Shown here: one piece after another, positions 20,758-30,337 of the stretch
How the letters are laid out: each line of letters starts with the position of its first letter
Numbering within the stretch: position 1 is the first letter of the stretch
Source of the DNA: Phytophthora colocasiae
Taxonomy: Eukaryota > Oomycota > Peronosporomycetes > Peronosporales > Peronosporaceae
Assembly: GCA_018806915.1 (NCBI GenBank)
Contig: JAGKQI010000105.1
Location: forward strand, 2,108,001 to 2,172,000
DNA: 64,000 bases
Reading direction: 5' to 3'
The notes under the pieces: generated by a model
Told to the model about the DNA's origin: nothing
What the model saw: only the letters and a program-made list of their open reading frames with translations
Database searches by the model: none
Position numbers and translations under genes: made by a program

Positions 20758-22405
20758 AGGCAGTCGTGGATCGTGTCAGAGTAGAACAGCAAGTAGTCTA
20801 TCTTTTTGAGCAAGTGCTCGTTCAGCAGCTCAGCGAAGCAATCTTCCATCGAAACCTGGAATGGGAGCGCTGAATCACAACTGCCTTGCATGACTCGAGT
20901 GGGTGTGAACACGCACACACACCTTCGTCTGTCATGTACGATAGCATCTCTCTGCTGTCAGGATGCACGCCAAGTTGCCAGAAACTGCGAAAGAAATCAA
21001 AGAGACCGTAATGTTTATTGCCTCTGAGCTCTTCCAACTTTGTCTTCAAGTTTGGCATCACACCGGCAATGGGCTCAGTCATCGAGTTAAGTGGCTTGTA
21101 GTCGGCAGCTTGTCGAAATTCATCAGACTTCGGTTTGCGTACGGGCAAAGCAGCGCATGCCCAGTGGCTGCTTGGGTTCTTGTACACCCAACCGATAACG
21201 ACCAGCGTCTGGTTAAACTCGTGAAGGAATTTCGTTTGCAGTGGTGCGTATTGCCGAGCTCGGCATCTATACGGCTGGGCGTCTGGCTTCAGGCGGAGTT
21301 TGTACGGTGTGACCTTCGCGGGGGGACATCACACAGCACCACGCGCCGTACATCGTGTTTAGTAGTGATGCGACGGAGTTCTTCAAGTGATCCCTTCGGA
21401 AATCCATTTTTGAGAGCAGTTGTTAGCAACGTGCCTTCACGGATGGCTTCATCGTTCAGGTGCCCAGGACGAAACTCGTCATCGTTCTCGAAGGAATCAA
21501 CCTCTAAGTCGCGATCCCGACCCGCTAGTTGCTCGAGCTGGCGGTCTACATCGATACCCAGGGACACCAGCACGTCGTTGCCAACAATGAATTCATCATC
21601 ATCTTGGTCGATGATCAAGCAGGTCACAGGTTTAGCCGGTTCCACTGGACCGGCAGCGGTATGAAGTCGAAGTCGAACGTCACCTGACGCATGAGCCTGG
21701 ACTTCGTGACCTCCAACTGTTTTTTTCGATCACAGGCACATCCAACCAAACGCAAGTCACACTGGTATCCCGTTGCGTGAGCTCGTTGTAGTTGGTTCGA
21801 TTGATTAGACATCGATCTGAACCCGTGTCGGCACAGTACTGAAGCTCCAGTACATCGTTTAGCATCACGCTGTTGATTCCACCTAAGCGCTCTTTGATTC
21901 GCTTCATGCGGCTCTTCCCAGGCCGAGGCCGGTGGAATTTCTTGGGGAGCTCCTTTTTCTCTTCGTCTGTAGCGGCAGAACATGAAGAATGTAGTGCGGT
22001 CCGCCGCACTTCAAGCAGCCATCACGTGGCGCGGCAGGTTTCTTTTCACCTGCAGCAGGTTTCGCCACCACACGGTCAGCAGCACTGCTGCGTGAATCGT
22101 GTTCAGCATTCGCTCCACGTTGAGGACGGCCACGTTGGTCTTTTGCGCGAGATTTACCTTGCACCCGTTGAGATTTGTCAGGCTTGGTAAATTGCTCGTC
22201 GTAGCGCGAGCGTTTGCGGCGACGGAAGTTGCGATCCTGCTCGAGCGCTTTCTCAAGTATCAAGTCGTGGTGTTTTTTCTCGTCGCTACGAGCGACGGCG
22301 TTCTGAAAACGTATCGTGTTTTTCACCTCCGTTTTTAGTTCGTTGGGAGCCAAAGCTTCAAGTAGGAGCTCGTATTTCTCCTTGGGACCATTGCTACCTT
22401 CAAAG
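20758..22405 (-). pseudogene. Gag C-terminus, protease and reverse transcriptase N-half of retrotransposon B
   Basis: Gag ends in a Lys/Arg-rich stretch and a zinc knuckle CLKCGGPHY (near 22020). The protease reads QYCADTGSDRCLI (DTG, near 21840-21805). A following frame has FIVGNDVLVSLGIDVD, the flap-side region. RT starts near 21190 with WACAALPVRKPKSDEF, then YGLFDFFRSFWQLGVH, and after a shift LLFYSDTIHD (the YxDD box as YSDT, second Asp lost). At least three frame changes; not functional. Confidence 0.82.
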
Positions 22406-22464
22406 GGTATGCCTTTTTTTGGGTCAAACTCTGCGCAGGTCAACTCGTGCGCAAGTCTCTTTTT

Positions 22465-22501
22465 GGGTCAACTTCTGCGCAAGTTGCGCAGAAGTTGACC
22501 C
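22465..22501. repeat. 37-nt perfect hairpin in the left inverted repeat
   Basis: GGGTCAACTTCTGCGCAA and its reverse complement face each other across one central base. The right end has the same words in a less perfect arrangement. Subterminal hairpins of this kind may be transposase-binding sites. Confidence 0.8.
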
Positions 22502-22669
22502 TTGAAGAGGCCATTATTTTACCAAGTGATAAAACTGTAACAAATTATTTTTCTTCCACCTAAAATTTTATTAATTATTTGAGGTGAAAGTTTAAAAGGT
22601 GTTTTGCTTGCTCTGCAATTTTAGTATGCCTATAGGGCGTGCGCTTAGATCAGTGCTGGCAACAGACAG

Positions 22670-22750
22670 TAAAGACGTCTTTTCGTAAAGACACGTTTAA
22701 ACGCCTTCTCGGACGTCTGTTTCTCCAAAAGACGTCTAAAGACGTCTATT
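22670..22750. repeat. Cluster of GACGTC palindromes
   Basis: Four GACGTC sites occur in about 75 bp, three of them in AAGACGTCT contexts, inside the hAT-like element near its left end. This resembles a set of subterminal binding sites. Confidence 0.55.
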
Positions 22751-23144
22751 CAGGGGTACAGCGTACCATAACCGAAACAGGAGCAGGACCTTAACTTTTT
22801 AAAAAGAGGCCTCTGACACTCGAAGCGCTGGACAACTTAGCCAAGCAACAAGCAACTTGCTTAGGAAGCGCGTGCTACAACGGTCAAGATCGTTGCTTCA
22901 TGTCAAAGCTTCCTGCGTGTTAGGGCGAACGATTGGTTGATCTGTTGCAAAATGAAGTGAATACCTTGTTGAACCTACGTATTCCCTCGGATCTTTTCAA
23001 GTTCTTCCCATTCACAATATTTCCTGGTGTTGAGTAAGCCCCCACCCAGTGTGATTCTCCTCTGGTACGCCCTTCACTGTGCTTGTCTTGTTGATGTTTC
23101 GTGTAGCTAACGTTAACTCTGACAGCTTCTAAACCCGAGCTATA

Positions 23145-23393
23145 ATGGGGCGTCCTGGGTGCCCTGCCCGTAAGCATTTCGTTCGCTGGGGTACGCGGAA
23201 GGTTAATGCTTCTCACTATCCCTATCGATGCAAGCATTGCGTCTCTGTCCATTATTTACAAGCGGCAGCACGTAGGCTTGCCGGCTCAACCGCGCCCAGC
23301 CCACCATGGTCACCACCCATTACGGGGAGGCAGCCGAACTTCGACAATCATCTGCGGAACGTGCACGGTGTCACACACACACATCACTCATAG
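23145..23393 (+). CDS. BED-type zinc finger ORF in the hAT-like element
   Basis: 82 residues starting MGRPGCPARKHF, with YRCKHC (C-x2-C) and HLRNVHG (H-x4-H), the pattern of BED fingers that bind DNA at the N-terminus of hAT transposases. The rest of a transposase is missing; downstream frames are Gly/Val-rich and unrecognised. It may be a captured or left-over DNA-binding domain. Confidence 0.7.
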   Translation: MGRPGCPARKHFVRWGTRKVNASHYPYRCKHCVSVHYLQAAARRLAGSTAPSPPWSPPITGRQPNFDNHLRNVHGVTHTHHS

Positions 23394-23944
23394 GGGAGCC
23401 TTGCATGGAGCCTTCGCCTTCACTGACACGCGAGGGGAGAATTTCAAGGTTGTCGTCGGAGGTGTAGTCGGGTCGGGACATGGTGCCGGAAAGGGACTTG
23501 GTTGCTCTTGGACTTGGTAGTGGACTTGGGTCGGAAAGATTGAAAATGAGGTGCTAGGAAATGAACAAGTGTTGGTTGTCCTCGTGAAGTGCCGGGTGGG
23601 ATCGACCAAAATCTCCTACAGATGCCACACCTAAAAATCACACCGTTTCATGAGACACAGTCTCGTTTTACGCAGTGTCGTGTAGGCTATACTCTACACA
23701 AGTGTGGCAACATCCCACCAATCGTTTCGTAACGAACACGCTAGATTCAGTTATAGTTTAACATACGCGATATGATTGGTTAAATTTCAGATTAATTTAT
23801 AAAACCTGGCAGTCGTGATATTTTTGACCACGATTTGACCCAAGAAAAGACATGCGCAAGAGTTGCGCAGAAGTTGACCCAAAAAGAGAGTTGCGCACGA
23901 GTTGACCTGCGCAGAGTTTGACCCAAAAAAAATCGTTCCCTTCA

Positions 23945-24363
23945 AAGCAGGTCTTCAAACCATGATCATCGATGATCTGGTTGCAGCTCATTAAGTACTT
24001 TAGCACTCTCTCATGAACATCGGTTTCCTTCATGTTAAACCGGAGCTCCTTCGCGAAAAGCTGGTCAATGTTGGGAAGCGTCTGGTTTTTGACGCTCTTG
24101 ATGATAGCGTCGACCTCGGACATGATGCGAGCATCCGTCACGTCTTCCTTCGCTACGTTCCAGCGGTATGTGCAAAGCGCATGCAGGAGCTTGTCGTCAA
24201 AAGTGCTCGTGACGCTCTCGAGCAGCCAATCGTAGAGCTCTTGATCACCTTTACTGCGAGCCTTCACACTCTCTTCATACTCAGCACGAGCCTTCTTCGA
24301 CTTGATGCAGAGTGGAAGGTAGACGAAATTCGAGGCGCGACCACCGGAGAAATAGAGGCACAC
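23945..24363 (-). pseudogene. Gag N-terminal part of retrotransposon B
   Basis: From about 24363 the minus strand reads a helical, charged gag core (LYDWLLESVTSTFDDKLLHA; LPNIDQLFAKELRFNMKE) ending GLKTCFEG at the hAT insertion. It lines up with the gag core of retrotransposon A (e.g. LLKRELRMELSVDD). A frame change near 24350 separates it from the likely start. Confidence 0.8.
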
Positions 24364-24493
24364 TCATGGTCTTGATCTCTTCAGCGTCGTCATGACGTCG
24401 CTCGAAGTGGAGACACCGCTCCGACTGGGGTTGTTCCGAGTGTTCATCGTGTGAACGTTGGTTCACTAAAGTCGACGTTGTAGTACGTCCACG

Positions 24494-24757
24494 AGGCGAA
24501 AACGATAAAAACACAGTTGGGGAAGCTGGCACTTCCGGTAAATAGTTCTTGCCGATTGTGTTGCTTGCTTGGAAGCAAAAAGGAAAGTGTCTAAAGTCCT
24601 GTTCCGCTAAACTGCTCGCTACCACGAGCAGGATGGACATCCCCATGGTTTTCATGGTGCAGTTGCAACTGCAACTGTGACCTGTACCAGCTGATCGTAC
24701 TGAAACCGCATACACCGATCAATGTGCGAGAGGGTAAGGCTTTCAACCTGAGCCCCA
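24494..24757 (-). repeat. Inverted duplicate of 60130-60410
   Basis: About 265 bp downstream of the ZCCHC9-like stop codon recur in opposite orientation at 60130-60410, with moderate divergence (small indels, substitutions). Words such as TTACCGGAAGTGCCAGCT and GTGGGGCTCAGGTTGAAAG are shared. Confidence 0.85.
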
Positions 24758-24759
24758 CG

Positions 24760-25150
24760 CTACACCAGTTCGTCACCCGTCTTGTCCCAATTGTCCACAT
24801 GATCCTCGTCGTCATCTGCAAACAGGAGTTTCTTGTTCTTCTTCTCTCCACTACAGCCGTCTGCCGAGATGTTGCCCACAGGACAGTCACGTGCCAAGTG
24901 CTCGATACTCTTGCAGACCTTGCAGCCGCCACCCTTGGGGTACACGCCCATCTTGTTTTGCGGACATTTGGAGCTCAAATGGCCCTGCTGGTTGCACACG
25001 AAGCACGTGGCGTACGTGGCGCTGCCATTCTCCATTGGATGGGACAGTCACGAAGCGCGTGACCGTCAGCGCCGCAGTTAAAGCACACGACCGCCTGTTG
25101 CTGGTGCTGGTCGAAGTCGAAAGAATTGAGGTCCCCTTGGAGAATTAAAG
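24760..25150 (-). pseudogene. ZCCHC9-like CCHC zinc-finger protein, 3' fragment
   Basis: Three zinc knuckles are visible: CFNCGADGHALRDC (near 25086-25045), CFVCNQQGHLSSKC and CKVCKSIEHLARDC. The phrase MGVYPKGGGCKVC between the last two is characteristic of ZCCHC9/Air-type nucleolar RNA-binding proteins. A frame change lies between the first and second knuckle (near 25040). The C-terminus is acidic and ends with TAG at 24760-24762. The 5' part is missing, cut at about 25216 by the CRN duplication. Likely a broken gene copy. Confidence 0.8.
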
Positions 25151-25216
25151 ACGAGTTGAGAAGAACGTCCTATTGGGTTTGATGATCCACCACTCGAGGT
25201 CGTTCTGCTTACCAAA

Positions 25217-25924
25217 ATGCTCTACAGCTCAGCAATGTAAGCCGAAAGTGAACTGCGAAAGGAGACACAACTGTCGCATCAGAAATTCTTGAGGAAGATG
25301 CCGAATATGAAGGACACCCCCAATTACCTTTTGTCCTCCTTTCCTCATTTCAGAATCCATCAGTTGAAGAACGATGATCAAGCTCTTCTGTGCGATTGTC
25401 GGTAAGGCAAACGCTGTGTTTGAAGTCGACATTAGCGACGCTGAGACCGTTTCTGCGTTGAAGGAGGCTATCAAGAAAACGATGCCAATCACATTGAAAT
25501 ATGTTGATGTCAATACGCTGCAGCTCTATCCGGCGCAAGATGCCAGACGGCAATTGGCTGCTAGATGACAGTGCTGCGGCACGTGATCTAATCGATAGGA
25601 AAATTCATGACGATACCAAGGCGATCATTGCAGATTCGAAGATATTGAGACCAGCGTGGCGAATTCGAGATGAATTATCAGCGGAAAAGACCGGGTGGAA
25701 TTGGCTCCTGAAGTGGTTGACGATAGCTCCGAAGATTAAGACGAAGCAGATTCACGTGTTGGTGAAGGTTCCGGATATGATGACTGGTACTTTGCCCTTG
25801 TGTGCTGTTGCTCCTGAAGCTCAATGGCGTCTGTGGCAGTCGATCGTCCAAGTATCTTCAAGAACGCATTCTGGAACTGCGTTTGTCTTGCATCGAGCAC
25901 GAAAGCTGTATTTGATAACCGCGT
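25217..25924 (+). repeat. CRN gene duplication, copy 2
   Basis: Near-identical to 9612-10318, including 5' flank and initiator site. One base inserted at about 25535 breaks the frame at the LFLAK-like motif. Confidence 0.93.
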
Positions 25925-26012
25925 TGCACTTTTGGATCGCTGAATACGAAGGCGAAGAGGGATTTTTCCTTGAGCACATTAGTGCTGACTTTAAAACGGA
26001 TGCTGAGCTTTA
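25374..26012 (+). pseudogene. CRN effector with trypsin-like domain, 5' part (split by an LTR retrotransposon)
   Basis: ATG 25374 opens the same header as at 9773 (MIKLFCAIVGKANAVF). The one-base insertion in the LYPAK-coding stretch shifts the frame. The remaining frame goes through IHVLVKVP, WRLWQSIVQV, GTAFVLHR and, unlike copy 1, on through LYLITALHFWIAEYEGEE (putative His segment) to DAELY at 26012, where the LTR begins. The gene continues at 36930. Confidence 0.85.
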
Positions 26013-26433
26013 TGTAACGGGGATGTTACACGAATGTTTCTCGTTGGTGTGTGACACACGTGGATACATTTATGTGGGTACATAATGGTGTGCTACACTC
26101 ATGGATACATTTAGTGGGGACATAATGGTGTGGCACACACGAGTAGATACGTAGATGGCCTCAGAGCCTCACGTTGCATTTTGATTAGGATTTAGTATGT
26201 TAGATACTAAATCCGTTACATTTAGGATTAGGGCAATAAAGTCAATAAAAATCAGTTTGCTTTTTACATAGTTAGTGTTAGTCCTTTATTATAGGGACAT
26301 TGACTCTGTGAGTCCCGTATTTAGTGGACTACTGGGTTCTTGTATAGAACCGAAGGCTAGCGCCTTGCAAGCCGGACTCTACGAGTCAACTAAACTTCCT
26401 CTGTGCGGTGCACACCTACGCAGCCCCGCTGCA
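26013..26433 (+). repeat. 5' LTR (421 bp)
   Basis: Starts TGTAACGGGGATGTTACA and ends AGCCCCGCTGCA. Contains near-direct repeats of the GTGGATACATTTATGTGGG type and an AATAAA-like AATAAAG at about 26235. Confidence 0.93.
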
Positions 26434-26435
26434 TC

Positions 26436-26450
26436 TGGTAGCACTAGTAG
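26436..26450 (+). other. Primer binding site
   Basis: TGGTAGCACTAGTAG begins two bases after the LTR. TGGTAGC fits the 3' end of an initiator Met tRNA, a common primer of Ty3/gypsy elements; the tRNA identity is inferred. Confidence 0.6.
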
Positions 26451-26490
26451 TCAATCCAACTCCTGAGTTGTAGACTGTTTCTCTGTGAGA

Positions 26491-27443
26491 ATGGAGCAAG
26501 AAGCATACGCTCACTTGACTCCGAGTCACCAGGACACGCTGAATAAGCTTACGTCCTTGATGGGCCCGGAAGTATGGCGCACCTTGCGTCTCAAGGGCCG
26601 GAGGCCGTCAACGCGCGCCTCAAGGCATTTGCCTCGTACGAGAACGCTCTCGTCGAGCACATTCAGCGGAATGTAATAGGGGCTACCCCTGCTCCGAGAG
26701 CTAAGCCCGTCACACTCAGCGTGAAGACCTTCCACGGGAAGGAGGGAGAGAACCTCCTGTTGTGGACCCGAGAGGTCGAAATGGCCATGGGGGCTGCCAT
26801 GCTCCAGTTGGAGGGGCAACGCGTGGCGTTTGCCATCTCTAAGCTCGAAGGGCGAGCGCGAGAATGGCCTTTGACGTCTGGGACGTCGGTGGAAGCGGCC
26901 TTCTCCACTTGGGGCGAGCTAAAGGCCAAGCTCACGCAAGTGTTTGCTCCGCCTAACCAGGCGTTTCGCGTGCGGTCACGCTTCCTTGCTTGCCGACAGG
27001 GCAAGAAGGATCTGGTGGACTATGTCCAAGAGCTGCGCACGCTCATCGCCGGCATGGCTGCCGACCCTATACCCGAGGTGGTCGCCGTGACCGTCTTCAT
27101 GGAAGGCTTGCGAGCTGGCGTGGCCAGGACGGAGGCATTCCGTCAGAGCCCCCGCAGCTTCGAAGGCGCTGTCAGCGTGGCATTGTATGCCGAGCACAAC
27201 TTTAAGTTGTCGAGGGTCGGTGCTAACAGCACGGGGTCATGGGAACCCGAGCCCATGGACCTCAGCTATGCTGAAGACGAAGTAGCCGAGCTACGAGCTG
27301 CGGTGCAGCGTATGAGCACCCGCTGGTGCTACACGTGTGGTAGTCCCTCACATCTGAGGCCCAACTGCCCTCTGCAGAATGGCCGCAACCCTGTCGCGGG
27401 TCCCGCTTTGGGCTCTGCCCAGGGAAACGCCGACTCCCAGTAG
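26491..27443 (+). pseudogene. Gag of the chromodomain retrotransposon
   Basis: ATG 26491 opens the protein; a small frame change near 26565 leads to the frame that starts at 26574 and ends at 27443. It has a retrotransposon gag core (e.g. AFPLTSGT region near 26880, CRQGKKDLVDYVQELRTL near 26990), an EPMDLSYAE motif typical of Ty3/gypsy gag and a zinc knuckle CYTCGSPSHLRPNC near 27330-27370. One indel apart from that is intact. Confidence 0.88.
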
Positions 27444-27520
27444 ACGCGGGGCGATCTACTGGGGAAGAACTGAGTTCTGCAGTGCGTGGGAGGCACTGAG
27501 GCTCAGCCCCGAAGAGCTCC

Positions 27521-28369
27521 GTGCTCTTGAACACGGAAGGTGTGAGCAAGCAGGGCTTGCTGGTCGTCCAGGAGGACGTGAAGGGCTTTGAGAAGCCGTG
27601 GATCATGTTGATCGATTCAAGGGCGTCTGGCAACTACGTCAGACGCTCCACCGTTGAAGGTAGTCAGCAATATGCTGAGGCGCTTCGAGCACGAAGAGGT
27701 GACACCGTCACTGTCCGTCTAGCGACGGGCGTCCTTGTCACGGTGGCCAAGGTCCCCATGGACCTGCGGCTGAAGTTCTTGGACTTCGATAGCGTGGAAC
27801 GCTGCTTGGTCCTGGACGTGGATTCGAGGTACGACCTCATCCTTGGCATGGCGTGGCTGGAGCGCCACGAGCCATGGATTGATTGGAGGTCGAAGACCTT
27901 AGGTGCTACGCACTTCTCTCCTAGTGGAGCTTTGGCGAGTCATGAACCCACCTCTGCTAGGAAGCAGAAGCGCTATTGGCGCGAGCATCGAGCCGAGTCG
28001 GCTATGATGTTGGAAGTCGGTGTGTCCGAGTTAGTGGACAGCACCGAGTGCGAGGACCGCAGTCCTGTTGAGCGCGTAGCGCTGGTTGACAGTGGGTCAA
28101 TGTGTGGGCAAAGCTCACGTAACCCCTGTGGGGCGGCACGTACTCCGTCGAGTGATACTGGTCGTGGACCAAGTCGATCGCTGAGTGTCTCGGACACTGG
28201 ACCTGTTACGGTCATTGATTGTGTAGCGGCACGTACTCCGCTGAGCGGCATCGGTCGTCGACCGAGTGGATCGCAGAGTGTCACTGACACGGGCCTGAAG
28301 GGGCCGAAACCTGTGCGGCGGCACGTACTCCGTCTAGTGACGTCGGCGGTAGACCGAGTCAGTCCCTGA
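27521..28369 (+). pseudogene. Aspartic protease and spacer of the chromodomain retrotransposon
   Basis: The active site region reads MLIDSRASGNYV (near 27605-27640). The family has DSGA, so the glycine is Arg here, probably inactivating. RYDLILGMAWLERHEPWIDW follows near 27828-27885. After it comes a Ser/Arg-rich spacer built of 93-bp repeats, in which the frame is lost. Confidence 0.85.
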
Positions 28370-28430
28370 GTGTCACTGACACTGGGCCAGGCAAGGCCAT
28401 AACCTGTGCGGCGGCACGTACTCCGTCGAT
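28133..28430 (+). repeat. 93-bp tandem repeats in the protease-RT spacer (4 starts)
   Basis: GCGGCACGTACTCCG occurs at 28133, 28226, 28318 and 28411 (93, 92, 93 bp). A 93-bp period is 31 codons; the single 92-bp spacing causes the frame change here. Confidence 0.85.
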
Positions 28431-28500
28431 TGGACGTTCGTCGGCTAGGCGACGACGTCGTAAGGCCCTATGGGCGAGACGCTCTGCGTCTGAGTCGTCC

Positions 28501-29640
28501 GTGACGTCAAGTGTCAACGCACAGGAGGGCTGTGGGCAGCTATACACTCTGGTTGATGGAGTGAACGGCAGTGCTGAAGGCAGCGTCCTGCTGGACGGAC
28601 TGCCGAGTGTTGTCAAGCTCCTTGAGCTAGAGGAGATGTCGTTCGCTGACTTTGGCGATGCCTTGAAGGCTGGCGAACTCGCCGAGGTGGTCATCGTTCG
28701 ACCTGAAGAGGAGTTAAACTCATCGTCCCTCGTTGACGAGTCCGTCTTGGTCAAGGTTAAGAAGGCGCTGAGCGCCAGGAGTGGATCGGAGATCCTCAAG
28801 AATCCCTCGGATCCCTTCTACTCCTTGCTGAAGGAATATGGAGACGTTGTCTCGAAGGAACCACCGAGTGGCCTGCCTCCTGACCGAGGCGTTCGTCACG
28901 AGATCGACTTAGTTCCCGGAACTAAATACTGCGTGACCCGACAATGGCCTCTTCCTAAAGAGCAATGCGACGTCATTGACGCCTTCTTCCGTGCGAAGCA
29001 CGCGGCGGGTCTCGTGCGCGAGAGCAAGTCTCCGCACTCCGCGCCAACGTTCTGTGTCAGAAAGCCGAATGGCAAGTGGCTTATCGTTCACGCTTTTAAC
29101 AAGCTCAACGCTGCCACGATTCCGGCGCAGACGCCGATTCCTAGAAGGGATGTTCTTCAGAACAACATGGTGGGTTGCACCATGTACAGTGCGCTCGACT
29201 TTAGTCGATGGCTACTATCAGCTGCTCATGCGAGCCAGTGGTATTCCGCTTACAGCGGTGAGCACCCCGAGCGGTATGCTCTGGGAGTGGCTCGTCGTGC
29301 CCCAAGGGCTGTCGAATGCGCCTGCAACGTTCAATCGTCTAGTGACGCAGTTGTTCAGGCCCCTACGGGCATTCGCACAGATGTACGTTGACGACGTGTT
29401 CGTCCACAGTCAGGCCGAACACGGCAAGACTGACGTCGAGGTGCACGTGGAACACATGAGAGCTGTGCTCGAGTACATGCGCACGAACAAGTTGTACGCC
29501 AACGCGGACAAGTGCGTCTTTCGCGCGGAAGAAATCCCCTTCCTAGGGTGCTTCATTGGGAAGCATGGCCTTCGTGCTGATCCAGCAAAGGTCAAGGCCA
29601 TTGTGGACTGGCCGGTTCCCTTGAACCAGAAGGACTTGGG
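28501..29640 (+). pseudogene. Reverse transcriptase of the chromodomain retrotransposon
   Basis: First frame: HEIDLVPGTKYCVTRQWPLP, SPHSAPTFCVRKPNGKWLIV, and YSALDFSRW. A frame change near 29205 moves to the frame with GYYQLLMRASG, VVPQGLSNAPATFNRLV and MYVDDVFVHS (YVDD near 29380-29395), then FLGCFIGKHGLRADPAKV. Copies RNA into DNA. One further shift near 29640 before RNase H. Confidence 0.9.
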
Positions 29641-29643
29641 TAA

Positions 29644-30304
29644 GTGGCTGGGCTTGCCAACTACTTGCACAAGTACAGCGAGAACTACGCTGAGTTGGCT
29701 CGGCCACTGTCGGATCTCCTTAAGAAGGATGCCGAATGGGTATGGCGTGCTGAGCACGAGAATGCGTTCACTTGTATCAAGGATAGCCTGCTTCAGGCAC
29801 CGATACTGGCGCTGCCAGACCCCGCTCGTCCGTTTATCGTCGTCTGTGACGCCTCGGACTTTGCCATCGGCAGTGCTTTGCTACAAGCGGACGTCGAAGG
29901 GCGCGAACGCGTCATTGCGTTTGAGTCTCGACAGCTCAAGGCTGCTGAGAAGAACTATCCAGTTCATGACAAGGAGCTACTTGCGATGAAGTACGCTCTC
30001 GTCGATTCAGGGTTCACTTCACCTGCTCGGCTCCAAGCCGTTTGTGATCTACACGGATCATGCGTCACTACGCACAGCGACGCAGTCGCCTCACCTCTCG
30101 CAGAGGATGGCCCGATGGCTCTCCTTCTTTGCGGAGTATAACTTCGAGGTGAAGTACAAGCCTGGCAGGCAGAACGTCCTCGCTGACGCGTTATCACGTT
30201 GCCCGAACTATGAGTTATCTCATGTCACCTCGGTGACGTCGTCCGTGACGGACATGGTTCGAGCAGCGTACGCTCAGGACGACTCTTGTGTCGCGCTGGT
30301 TTAA
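29644..30304 (+). pseudogene. RNase H of the chromodomain retrotransposon
   Basis: Connection LANYLHKYSENYAELARPLS, then FIVVCDASDFAIGSALLQ (first Asp), VHDKELLAMKYAL (Glu) and, after a shift near 30005, VIYTDHASLRT and RQNVLADALSRC (last Asp). All catalytic positions of a Ty3/gypsy RNase H appear present. Confidence 0.88.
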
Positions 30305-30337
30305 GCCCTAGGAAGCGATGAGTTTAAGGACTCAAAG

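Larger units (their letters stand above)
22406..23939 (+). mobile_element. hAT-like element with long inverted repeats, inserted in gag
   Basis: About 70 bp at the left (22412-22483) and right (about 23866-23932) are near-perfect inverted repeats containing GGGTCAA and TGCGCAA words. The 8-9 bp target copy CTTCAAAG (22398-22405, 23940-23947) flanks it, and removing the element plus one copy restores gag in frame. An 8-bp duplication and a BED-type finger inside fit hAT. No transposase catalytic domain is present, so it is non-autonomous. Confidence 0.82.
20758..24450 (-). mobile_element. Ty3/gypsy-type retrotransposon B, 5' half
   Basis: On the minus strand: gag (24363-23945 then 22397-21990), protease (near 21830), and the first part of reverse transcriptase (21187-20758). 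It is broken by frameshifts and by the hAT-like element at 22406-23939. It stops inside reverse transcriptase at 20757. The matching 3' half begins at 53355 on the plus strand. Confidence 0.87.

Noticed and set aside
22920..23252. Minus-strand 110-aa ORF in the hAT-like element
   Set aside because: Overlaps the BED-finger frame in antisense and has no motif.
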